From contig NZ_CANMDU010000003.1 of assembly GCF_947496775.1 (NCBI RefSeq), forward strand, positions 124,001 to 188,000: a DNA stretch of 64,000 bases. Direction: 5' to 3'. Of the stretch, positions 36,353 to 44,000 are shown in pieces; the first letter of the stretch is position 1, and each line of letters begins with the position of its first letter. Source of the stretch: an uncultured Maribacter sp. Its GTDB lineage: Bacteria; Bacteroidota; Bacteroidia; Flavobacteriales; Flavobacteriaceae. The position numbers and the translations under genes are program-made. A model generated the notes under the pieces. That model made no database searches. It saw nothing but the letters and a program-made list of their open reading frames with translations, and had not been told where the DNA came from.

Positions 36353-37252
36353 TTATTCTTTTTTACTTTCTTCTTCCTTCTTTTTATTGGCTAGGTACTT
36401 TTTAAAAACTGTCCAAGAAGTTTCATTAGGTCTTTTATCATCTATAACTGGAGGGGTATTATACAAAGGATACCTTTCATCTAATATTTTTTGAATTCTA
36501 GGCCAAACTTCACTTTTTTCTAAAATACTTTCGCCCGTAGCATTTGCAATTATCCACCCTGGTCTACTTCCCATTTTCATCCAAGGCAACCATTGAGACA
36601 TTCTTTGCCAAGATATGTTAGACTGACTTAAGTTTTTAATCTTAGAATTAGTTAATTCTTCTGCTTTATAATAAGTATTAAAAATTTCCATGGCATGATA
36701 CGTACCTCCTATATATTTTTGATAGTCTCCAGATAATGGATTATTATAAAACAAAGGAACTTCATATGAAGTCACAGCTACATCTCCATACTTCCTAAAA
36801 CTAGTTTTAGCCGTAACATTACCCTCTTCATCTTTCTCATATACATAACCTCTCATATTTACAGGATCATTTGCTACGTGAATAACGTCTACTGTTTCTC
36901 CTGTCCATGGATTTTTCCACTTGTCTATAATTTCATTGGTCACTGGATCCAAGTACATCATAATCTCTCGCCCAACGCTTCTAAAACCTTTTCCCCTGAC
37001 TGGGTCATCAACACAGTCGCATTGGCGTACATTAATGCCTACAATATTAAACAAGTGACGATCCTTTTCTCCTTGTACTCTACTATATATTCTTCCTTCC
37101 CACATACCATATACTGGCTTCCCTTCTTCGAGAGTATTACATGTAGTTTTCTGCCTTATTTCTAAAGCTTTTGCACCTTCGAACTTCATTTCTTGAGCCT
37201 TCAAATTAATCAAAAAGGCAATACTTAAAAGCAATGTAATTTTAGTTTTCAT
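36353..37252 (-). CDS. DUF1838 exported protein, paralogue 2
   Basis: 299 residues with a signal peptide (about 1-18). KWKNPWTGETVDV, SRVQGEKDRHLFN and SQWLPWMKMGSRPGWIIANATG show the DUF1838 pattern: a strand-rich core with a W-x-PWM-x-MG block. The corresponding block in the 38323 protein is SWEPWLRMGQKPGFVMWRATG. Function unknown. It directly precedes the peroxiredoxin gene and follows the first VOC gene of the unit. Confidence 0.78.
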   Translation of the reverse strand: MKTKITLLLSIAFLINLKAQEMKFEGAKALEIRQKTTCNTLEEGKPVYGMWEGRIYSRVQGEKDRHLFNIVGINVRQCDCVDDPVRGKGFRSVGREIMMYLDPVTNEIIDKWKNPWTGETVDVIHVANDPVNMRGYVYEKDEEGNVTAKTSFRKYGDVAVTSYEVPLFYNNPLSGDYQKYIGGTYHAMEIFNTYYKAEELTNSKIKNLSQSNISWQRMSQWLPWMKMGSRPGWIIANATGESILEKSEVWPRIQKILDERYPLYNTPPVIDDKRPNETSWTVFKKYLANKKKEEESKKE

Positions 37253-37264
37253 TTTTCATTATAT

Positions 37265-38221
37265 TTAATTATTATTCTCTAAAAATTCCCATAATACTCC
37301 ATCTGGACTTTGTATGGAAAAACAACTAACTTCACCATAAGGTTCCATTATAATTTTTTGCATAGGCTGAAAAAATTTCACCTCTTTTTCTATAAGCGAC
37401 TTATAATACTCTTTTAATCCTTTTACTTCACAACGATATAACAACAACCCTCTGTTAGGAGGAATGGCAAGGCTCGAAAAATCTTTACCCTCCACACCCT
37501 TGAACTCGCATAACTGAAACATAACATCTCTAGTCCCATCTAAAGAAAAAATATTGGCTTTACAGGTGACTTCTGTTATCATATTCATAGGTATACCAAA
37601 CATATTCTCTACAGGTTCATCTTTCTTAACCTCGTACTCATTGAGCAATGTAAAGCCTAACAGGTTCTCGTAAAATTCTCTTGATTCCTCTAGGTTTTTT
37701 ACTGTTAAAGACGAATTATAAACATGCGAAGGTATTTTATACCCTTTTGGTAATTCTAATGGTGGTTCTTCTCTATGCGTAAATGCCACAATGATGTCAT
37801 CATAACCCTGCATTAAAATATCATACAGTTTAAAAGGTCCCATAGTTTGTAACAATGGATCACTTAAACCATGCCATCCTAAATCCCGAATCTCATTGAA
37901 CGTTTTTGCAACTTCTGGAACCCGTAAATTTATATCCATTATACCTCCGGTGTCCCATGGTTTCTGAGAGGATCTAATTATTTCCTGCGCTACGTTCTTA
38001 AATTTTACCAAACGTAATTTTCCAGAAGGATGGTTCTTAAATTGAATTAAAATTTCCTGCGCTGTAACTTCTTTTTTAAGATTCCAAAAATGTAACACCG
38101 AGGCACTAGTATCATAAGAGCCAACTACAGATAACCCTCCATAATCACAGAAAAATTTCTTTGCTTTTTCTATATCACCGACACTGTAAATAACTTCTAG
38201 AATAGTTTTTAATTGATGCAT
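37265..38221 (-). CDS. Two-domain VOC family protein
   Basis: 318 residues, no signal peptide, two VOC modules: the first begins LKTILEVIYSVGDIEKAKKFFCDYGG, the second VYNSSLTVKNLEESREFYENLLGF and ends SPDGVLWEFLEN. First gene of the leftward unit; its start is 34 bases from the tandem operator site 2. The same architecture occurs at 23880, the gene next to the amine oxidases, so the two units carry parallel sets of genes. Confidence 0.78.
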   Translation of the reverse strand: MHQLKTILEVIYSVGDIEKAKKFFCDYGGLSVVGSYDTSASVLHFWNLKKEVTAQEILIQFKNHPSGKLRLVKFKNVAQEIIRSSQKPWDTGGIMDINLRVPEVAKTFNEIRDLGWHGLSDPLLQTMGPFKLYDILMQGYDDIIVAFTHREEPPLELPKGYKIPSHVYNSSLTVKNLEESREFYENLLGFTLLNEYEVKKDEPVENMFGIPMNMITEVTCKANIFSLDGTRDVMFQLCEFKGVEGKDFSSLAIPPNRGLLLYRCEVKGLKEYYKSLIEKEVKFFQPMQKIIMEPYGEVSCFSIQSPDGVLWEFLENNN

Positions 38222-38254
38222 CCTTTTGGCATTACATCAACAATATACAAAATA

Positions 38255-38285
38255 ATTAACTTAGTTAACTGTTAATTATATTAAT
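38255..38285. promoter_or_regulatory. Tandem palindromic operator, site 2 (divergent)
   Basis: ATTAA-CTTAG-TTAAC, one base (T), GTTAA-TTATA-TTAAT. It lies between the divergent VOC (start 38221) and DUF1838 (start 38323) genes, almost in the middle, 34 and 37 bases from the two starts. A near-consensus -7 element TATCTTTA (38294-38301) lies just downstream for the rightward gene, so the operator would cover its -33 region. Confidence 0.75.
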
Positions 38286-38322
38286 TATTTAAATATCTTT
38301 AAGTAAATATATATTTATAACT

Positions 38323-39249
38323 ATGAAAGAAGATAAAAAAATTAGCCGCCGTTCCTTTTTAAACACATCAACAGCATTCTCTCTTGCAAGTATACCAAGT
38401 CTAGGAGTGGCTGCTCCTTTTATTTCTGAGTTTGCGTCAAAGGAAAAAATTAATTTTCCCTCTTCCGAAAAAGATATTTTTAAATCTCATATACGCTTCA
38501 TGGGAAGTTTAGAGCCTACCACTATATACAGTTGGTTTTCTGGACATTTATGGGGAATTGTTCCAGGTGAAGCTCCAAAAGCATTAACAACTTTGCAAGG
38601 TTTAGCTAAGAGCAATTGGAAAAAAGAAGGGAATAATTTTACCAAAGAAAGTTTTGATTTAGGTTTTTTTGGTGATTTAGAGACTGGTAAAGTTTTAGAA
38701 AAATGGAAAAACCCCTATACAAATGAAACCATAGAACCTTTTCATTTTATGTATGGTGGCGCAAACAAAAAGGTGTACACTGAAAAAGGAATATTATCTG
38801 GAGAAACTATGAAGCCTTATCCAAATAACTGGGTACAATCGGGGGACCAAATTTGGTTAGATGAATATGGTTCTGCTAGTTTTACAAATCCAATACAGCC
38901 TAAAGAATGGCCAATTTCATCTGCTGGAAAACAAATGCATTTTGGTTCCTCTACTACTTATGTAGCCAACGCAAAACAACTTTTTAATCCAAAGCTAGCC
39001 TCTTGCGATCAAACTTTCTTCTGGACAGCCGTAAATTCTTGGGAACCTTGGTTACGAATGGGCCAAAAACCGGGATTTGTAATGTGGCGTGCCACAGGTA
39101 GAAAAATAGTAGATGTTTCTGAAATACCTATTTCTATGCTAGATTATGTGGCAAAAGTACAACCCAATTATTTTGATGACGAAAAACCATGGAAAGGCAG
39201 AAAGAGTACGTATACTAGTTATAAAAATAATCGAAAAACAGAAAAATAG
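38323..39249 (+). CDS. Tat-type DUF1838 exported protein, paralogue 3
   Basis: 308 residues. SRRSFL near residue 8 plus a hydrophobic stretch is a twin-arginine signal with no lipobox Cys, so a soluble periplasmic protein. KWKNPYTNETIEP and SWEPWLRMGQKPGFVMWRATG are the DUF1838 blocks. It is the only gene rightward from operator site 2 and is followed, after three bases, by the end of the oppositely oriented CpcT-like gene. A Tat signal implies folding with a cofactor before export. Confidence 0.78.
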   Translation: MKEDKKISRRSFLNTSTAFSLASIPSLGVAAPFISEFASKEKINFPSSEKDIFKSHIRFMGSLEPTTIYSWFSGHLWGIVPGEAPKALTTLQGLAKSNWKKEGNNFTKESFDLGFFGDLETGKVLEKWKNPYTNETIEPFHFMYGGANKKVYTEKGILSGETMKPYPNNWVQSGDQIWLDEYGSASFTNPIQPKEWPISSAGKQMHFGSSTTYVANAKQLFNPKLASCDQTFFWTAVNSWEPWLRMGQKPGFVMWRATGRKIVDVSEIPISMLDYVAKVQPNYFDDEKPWKGRKSTYTSYKNNRKTEK

Positions 39250-39252
39250 AGA

Positions 39253-40308
39253 CTACGATCCTGGCCTTAGTTCTTGCTGTAATTTTACATTCCTAGTTGT
39301 TTTTATATCGCACTGCACTCGAATCCAACCGGGATTAAAACCTATACGGTCTGCTCCTGGGTTACCCCAAGAGTATATTAATGTTTTATTCGTTTTTTGA
39401 TCTAAAATATAGATTACGAAAGTCTCTCGGTGCATACCAAAAGACCAAGTATTTCGCATTCCTAGCAGCATATTGCGCCCATCTGGATATTCAAATTTAA
39501 AAGAACCTCCTTGGTCTAAAATATCTATATAGTGTTTTGTTATCGTCGACCTTCCATTGGTTTCATTTGGAAAATCTATCATGCAAGTAAAACAACGCGC
39601 TTTTTCTAATTGATAAGCACTCTTTTGTTTATCATCACTAAAATTAAATGCATTTTCAGATATACTAAATTGATACTCTTTTGCTTCTTTTACTGTACAA
39701 CTTTCAGCAATAGTTTTTGCAAGAAAACCATCACCGTTTCTTCTAAGTATCATGGAACATCCATCTTTCAAAAGATTAGAGGTAGGTGTTAACTTAGAAA
39801 TCACATCAAAACTATCTCCTTTTGCTAAAATTGGCTTTTTTTCTTTAAAATGAAATACTTTAATCTTAATTGCTTTTTCTTGATCCTCTGGTAGCAACTG
39901 ATAAATAGATTGTCTTGTAATAACGTTTTTATTATTTTCTCTATACTCTTCTAAATAAACAGCACCCACGCCAAAATTAGAATTTTGAAACTGGCGAATA
40001 GAAACATGAACCCTATCATGTTCTTTTGCGTTTACTCCTTCTTTCTTTTGTATTTTATCAAACCCTAACTGCTCTACATTGTCATACTCTCCTTTCCAAA
40101 TATGCATAAGATAATCTAACTCTCTTTCTGGGTAAGAAAATTTTCTATTTGGCTCTACTGTGGTAGCTAGCCTTTTAATAGTACTTTTTGAGGTTTCTCC
40201 CATTTCGGGAGAACTAGATGATGGTTTGTTCTCTTTTTCTTGGCCGAAACAAATTAAAAAACCCATTAAAAAAATTAGGGTTACAACAATTTTCTTAATG
40301 GGTTTCAT
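39253..40308 (-). CDS. Exported CpcT/CpeT-like protein, paralogue 3
   Basis: 351 residues from ATG at 40308, chosen for its signal peptide (MKPIKKIVVTLIFLMGFLICFGQ); an ATG at 40341 would overlap the previous gene. A CpcT/CpeT-like barrel (about 65-235: LMHIWKGEYDN, VYLEEYRENNKNVITRQSIYQL, DGCSMILRRNGDGFLAK) precedes a C-terminal extension with NPGADRIGFNPGWIRVQC. The extension is shared with the 18964 protein (IGFQLGWVSAVCEC there), showing a common two-domain architecture. Last gene of the hydantoinase B unit. Confidence 0.7.
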   Translation of the reverse strand: MKPIKKIVVTLIFLMGFLICFGQEKENKPSSSSPEMGETSKSTIKRLATTVEPNRKFSYPERELDYLMHIWKGEYDNVEQLGFDKIQKKEGVNAKEHDRVHVSIRQFQNSNFGVGAVYLEEYRENNKNVITRQSIYQLLPEDQEKAIKIKVFHFKEKKPILAKGDSFDVISKLTPTSNLLKDGCSMILRRNGDGFLAKTIAESCTVKEAKEYQFSISENAFNFSDDKQKSAYQLEKARCFTCMIDFPNETNGRSTITKHYIDILDQGGSFKFEYPDGRNMLLGMRNTWSFGMHRETFVIYILDQKTNKTLIYSWGNPGADRIGFNPGWIRVQCDIKTTRNVKLQQELRPGS

Positions 40309-40325
40309 ATTATTTAAGTTTACTA

Positions 40326-40745
40326 TTATTTTTTTAACCAATCTCCAACACCATAGGGATCAGGGTGTGGAGCAGAAACATGCTCATGACGTATTTTCCA
40401 ATCGTTATTTTCTCTTTTAAATACAAAAGATGTTCTAAAAGTGTTAAACACTTCTTTACCTCCTACATTTAAATATAGTTCTGTAATACCACTAATCCAC
40501 CCCATATCGCCTACAATTTCCTCAAAAGGACCTTCTGTCCAAACAATTTTAGTCATAGCAATAGGTGAAACCGTAAAATCTTCCCAACCTTTAGCTATCA
40601 TTGAAAATCCTTTAGTACTGTAACGTGGTCCTTCTAATACTACATAGGTTTTCTCATCTTGGCAGTACCCATTTCTTATTTCTTCTATATCCTCCTGAAT
40701 AATAGCATTAAAAAACTTAGTAATTCTATCGTGTAGTTCTGCCAT
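40326..40745 (-). CDS. SnoaL-like / NTF2-fold protein
   Basis: 139 residues, no signal. The N-terminal helix ELHDRITKFFNAIIQEDIEEI and the strands GFSMIAKGWEDF, WISGITELYLNVGG and FRTSFVFKRENNDWKIRHEHVS follow the SnoaL-like/NTF2 cone fold. Such proteins act as small cyclases, hydratases or isomerases. Its first base is the last base of the next gene upstream, so they are coupled. Substrate unknown. Confidence 0.75.
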   Translation of the reverse strand: MAELHDRITKFFNAIIQEDIEEIRNGYCQDEKTYVVLEGPRYSTKGFSMIAKGWEDFTVSPIAMTKIVWTEGPFEEIVGDMGWISGITELYLNVGGKEVFNTFRTSFVFKRENNDWKIRHEHVSAPHPDPYGVGDWLKK

Positions 40746-41098
40746 TACATTTTATCTATATCATTAGCAATATCGGCAATAGACTTATCAGGGTTTTCTA
40801 ATTCTTCCATTTCTTGTTGCACTATACGTAGTACTCGAGAAATATACTCGCTATGCCATTCTTGCCTTTGCGTTTCTTCTTCTTTAGTTTCTGGTACATA
40901 AGTATCTATTTCTTTTTGGGATACTAGTCCTTTTTTCTCTAACAAACGCTCTATAGAATCCATACGCTCTCTCATTACCGCTAACTCTCCTGCAATTGCC
41001 ATGGTAATATTTAATACACGTTCTACCGCAGGGTCATCATGAAAATACGGGCGTTTGCCTTTAGATTTACTAGACGCTAATTTTATATGATCGATCAT
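40745..41098 (-). CDS. Conserved protein of unknown function
   Basis: 117 residues, highly charged, no signal or membrane segment. KRPYFHDDPAVERVLNITMAIAGELAVMRERMDSIERLLEKKG is a helical, coiled-coil-like N-terminal half of the kind I associate with proteobacterial catabolic clusters; I cannot name the family. The one-base overlap with the SnoaL-like gene and 11 bases from the methyltransferase suggest a subunit or adaptor of one of these. Confidence 0.65.
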   Translation of the reverse strand: MIDHIKLASSKSKGKRPYFHDDPAVERVLNITMAIAGELAVMRERMDSIERLLEKKGLVSQKEIDTYVPETKEEETQRQEWHSEYISRVLRIVQQEMEELENPDKSIADIANDIDKM

Positions 41099-41109
41099 AA
41101 TATTCTTTT

Positions 41110-42294
41110 TTAATTTTTAATTGCACCAAAAACATTCCATATAGGAGAGCGCCCATGATCTTCTGGTTCATCTGCTTTTTGGGTGCCATCATCCAAATCG
41201 TTTTCTGCTTTAGCCCCTATTTGCATAAAATCTTCTTTCTTAAATCCAGAAGACACCATTAAATCTATAGGTTCAATATCATGCATTTTAGACCAATAAG
41301 GTTCACTATTATTTAGAGCATCCCAATCTCTAATAAACTTTTCGAACAAACTCATATCATCGGTGTACTGAGGTTGTTCTATGTGCAAAGTAAGTCCCCC
41401 AGGTTTTAAAAGACGATATACTTCATCCATAATTTTATATATAGATTTACCTCCTGTTTCATGAAAAAACATAGTGGATTGGATCCAATCAAAAGATTCA
41501 TTCTCAAAAATTGTTTTTGCAGCATCCATTTGCATAAACGTAACATTGGTTACTCCTAGATCTAATGCTCTAGCATGCGCATATCGTAGCATTGGAGCTC
41601 CTGTATCAATAGCAATTACCTCGGCATTAGGAAAGGCTCTTGCTATTGGTAATACATTATGCCCCATGCCACAACCAATATCTAAAATTCTTTTTGGAGC
41701 AAAGTCTGGGTACGTTTTCTTTACCCAACTTGTTATTGCTTTACCGCCTCCATCATTATATCTTCCAAGTAAACCAGCTGTTGTAACAAAGATTCCAGAA
41801 TCATAATTTGCTGCCGGAGTTACGTCTCCCTCTATAAGTTCTGTATGATAACTCCCTGGCATTAAATGGTTATCTACAGCTAACAAGTATTCTGGAACTT
41901 TACAATTAGCATCTAACACTAATGTAGCTTTCCCTTTGTTCAATTCCGCTGCTTTATCTCTTAATTCCTCTGCTTGTCTTAATACAATAGAACGACCGGC
42001 CTGTTGGCGCATTTCCATAGTACTTCTTCGTAAAGATGACCATATTTGGTAATGAGAATCTTTACTTATGGCTTCATTTAACTCCTCTACAGATGCAATA
42101 GAACGTTCTTTTTCCTTAACAAAAGCAGGTTCTACACGTTTCTCAAAAGCCATTTTATTCCCTTGCGACACATGCGCTAGATGCTTGTTTAAATTCGCTA
42201 AAAAGTTATAACGTGCTCTTTCATCATGATTCGTTTCTGGCATCATAGCATGTTTTGCTATTTTGTTCCAAACTGGTGGTAAATTCTTTGCCAT
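41110..42294 (-). CDS. Class I SAM-dependent methyltransferase
   Basis: 394 residues. A helical N-terminal third (about 1-150), then a Rossmann-fold methyltransferase domain: ILDIGCGMGHNVLPIARAF (motif I), VIAIDTGAPML (motif II), MQMDAAKTIF, and SFDWIQSTMFFHETGG. The long N-terminal region is not the usual small-molecule methyltransferase start and may bind the substrate. Context with HyuB and SnoaL-like genes suggests it modifies a pathway intermediate. Confidence 0.82.
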   Translation of the reverse strand: MAKNLPPVWNKIAKHAMMPETNHDERARYNFLANLNKHLAHVSQGNKMAFEKRVEPAFVKEKERSIASVEELNEAISKDSHYQIWSSLRRSTMEMRQQAGRSIVLRQAEELRDKAAELNKGKATLVLDANCKVPEYLLAVDNHLMPGSYHTELIEGDVTPAANYDSGIFVTTAGLLGRYNDGGGKAITSWVKKTYPDFAPKRILDIGCGMGHNVLPIARAFPNAEVIAIDTGAPMLRYAHARALDLGVTNVTFMQMDAAKTIFENESFDWIQSTMFFHETGGKSIYKIMDEVYRLLKPGGLTLHIEQPQYTDDMSLFEKFIRDWDALNNSEPYWSKMHDIEPIDLMVSSGFKKEDFMQIGAKAENDLDDGTQKADEPEDHGRSPIWNVFGAIKN

Positions 42295-42299
42295 GTCTC

Positions 42300-43916
42300 T
42301 TAATTTATATATCCTAATGCTTTATCTTCTTCCATCAACACCTTATCTCGTTGTGCTGGATCCCCATAACCTCCTCCTCCTGGGAGTGTTAATATTAATT
42401 CTTCTCCTGGATGTAATTTATCTAATCCTTTAGGCGGAAAATCTCTATGCGGAATAATTTTCATTGCTCCCATTTGCCCATCCTGACCCAATAAAATTCC
42501 TTTAGCAGGAGTTTGTGTTTTTTCCGTTAGTAACGATATATTTAAGGCATTTTCTCCTACATTTTTAAAACTAAAACGCTGCCCTAAACCTCCTCTAAAT
42601 TTACCTTCTCCTCCGGAATTAGGAACTAAAGATTTTTCAGTTACCAAAACTGCAATATCTGTTTCTAAAACTTCAATAGGTACATTTGCTACATTAGTAG
42701 GGAAACTAAGTACATGCTCTCCATCCATAGTTGGCCTTGCACCATATCCTCCATTCAAAAAGAAGTATTCTACAAACTCTTTACCTTTATGTTCTCCATT
42801 TAATACAATACACCAACAAGCACTTCCGCAATCTGCTTGTACCTGTTCTGGAACTGCTTTTGCTAATGCCCCAAAAACTACCGAGTGTAACATATTACCA
42901 GTAATATTTCTTGCTCCTAACGGAGACGGTTTCTGCGCATTTACTAAACATCCTTTTGGTGCCGTTACCTTTATAGGGTAAAAAGAACCATCATTATTCG
43001 GAACATCTGGACTAAAAGTACACTTAATAGGATAGGCCGTATAAGCATACGTATAATTTAATACGGCATTAATACTTAATGGGTGTGCCCCTGAGGTACC
43101 TTCATAATCCGCATGAATTTCATCTCCTTTAATAGTGACTGTTATCTCAAAATGACATCCATTTCCTTTTCCATCTCCATCGGTATCATATGCATATTGA
43201 TAACTACCATCTGGTGCTGCCAATAACGCTTCTCTCATTGCCTTTTCTGATGCGTTTATAACTGCATCTGCCAGATTTTGAAGGTCCCCTAAGTTATTTT
43301 CCTCCATCAATTTCATCAGTGATTTTATTCCCTGATCATTAGCTGCAATTTGCGCTCTAATATCACCTATAGTTTGATCCGATGCCCTTACATTATGTTC
43401 CAAAATATTAAATAAAGTGTGGTTGGGCTTTCCTTGAGATATAAGTTTGGTCGGGGGAACCATTAAACCTTCTTCGTATAAATCTCTAGAACCAGCCCCC
43501 CACAATACGCCTCCCATATCTGGAGAATGAGCAATAGTACCAATAAATCCGATTAAATTTCCTTCATAAAAAATTGGAGATACTATACCAATATCTGGTT
43601 TATGACCTGCACATAACCATGGGTCGTTTGTCATTACTACATCTCCTTCTTTCCAACTATCTAATGGAAAATAGTCCGCCAAAAGTGCCTTGGTTAACAT
43701 AGGTAAAACTCCTAAAAAAGAGGGCACAGATACACTAGATTGTGCTATAGATCTTCCTTTTCTATCCATTAACACTACCGCGAAATCATTCGATTCTCTT
43801 GTTACCGTGGAAAATGATGTTCTCTGCAAGGTTGTTCCCGCTTCATCTACTATACTTATTAGCCGAGACCAAAGAATACTCAGCGCTATTGGATCAAATG
43901 TTGTTTTTGTTTGCAT
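42300..43916 (-). CDS. hyuB: Hydantoinase B / oxoprolinase-type subunit
   Basis: 538 residues, full-length for the HyuB family. FDPIALSILWSRLISIVDEAGTTLQRTSFS and AHSPDMGGVLWGAGSRDLYEEG near the start, and GGGGYGDPAQRD at the end, are conserved blocks. With HyuA it forms the ATP-dependent enzymes that open cyclic amides and imides (N-methylhydantoin, 5-oxoproline) or, in related acetone carboxylases, carboxylate ketones. Here hyuB is separated from hyuA by a flavoprotein gene and an operator, an unusual gene order. Confidence 0.9.
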   Translation of the reverse strand: MQTKTTFDPIALSILWSRLISIVDEAGTTLQRTSFSTVTRESNDFAVVLMDRKGRSIAQSSVSVPSFLGVLPMLTKALLADYFPLDSWKEGDVVMTNDPWLCAGHKPDIGIVSPIFYEGNLIGFIGTIAHSPDMGGVLWGAGSRDLYEEGLMVPPTKLISQGKPNHTLFNILEHNVRASDQTIGDIRAQIAANDQGIKSLMKLMEENNLGDLQNLADAVINASEKAMREALLAAPDGSYQYAYDTDGDGKGNGCHFEITVTIKGDEIHADYEGTSGAHPLSINAVLNYTYAYTAYPIKCTFSPDVPNNDGSFYPIKVTAPKGCLVNAQKPSPLGARNITGNMLHSVVFGALAKAVPEQVQADCGSACWCIVLNGEHKGKEFVEYFFLNGGYGARPTMDGEHVLSFPTNVANVPIEVLETDIAVLVTEKSLVPNSGGEGKFRGGLGQRFSFKNVGENALNISLLTEKTQTPAKGILLGQDGQMGAMKIIPHRDFPPKGLDKLHPGEELILTLPGGGGYGDPAQRDKVLMEEDKALGYIN

Positions 43917-43938
43917 GAATTAACATGTATTATAATTA

Positions 43939-43953
43939 GTTAACTAAGTTAAC
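43939..43953. promoter_or_regulatory. Single palindromic operator, site 3
   Basis: GTTAA-CTAAG-TTAAC is a perfect copy of the palindrome, without a clear second copy beside it. It is 23 bases upstream of the hyuB start and so probably controls the hyuB to CpcT-like part of the leftward unit. Confidence 0.65.
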
Positions 43954-44000
43954 TAATTTTTGATTAGTAATCTTATTTTGAATGTTAAACTTTGAAAAAA

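Noticed and set aside
18964-40308. CpcT/CpeT-like genes as evidence that the organism is phototrophic
   Set aside because: No phycobiliprotein, photosystem or bilin-synthesis gene is in the window, and the proteins carry lipoprotein or export signals; heterotrophic CpcT-like proteins are known.
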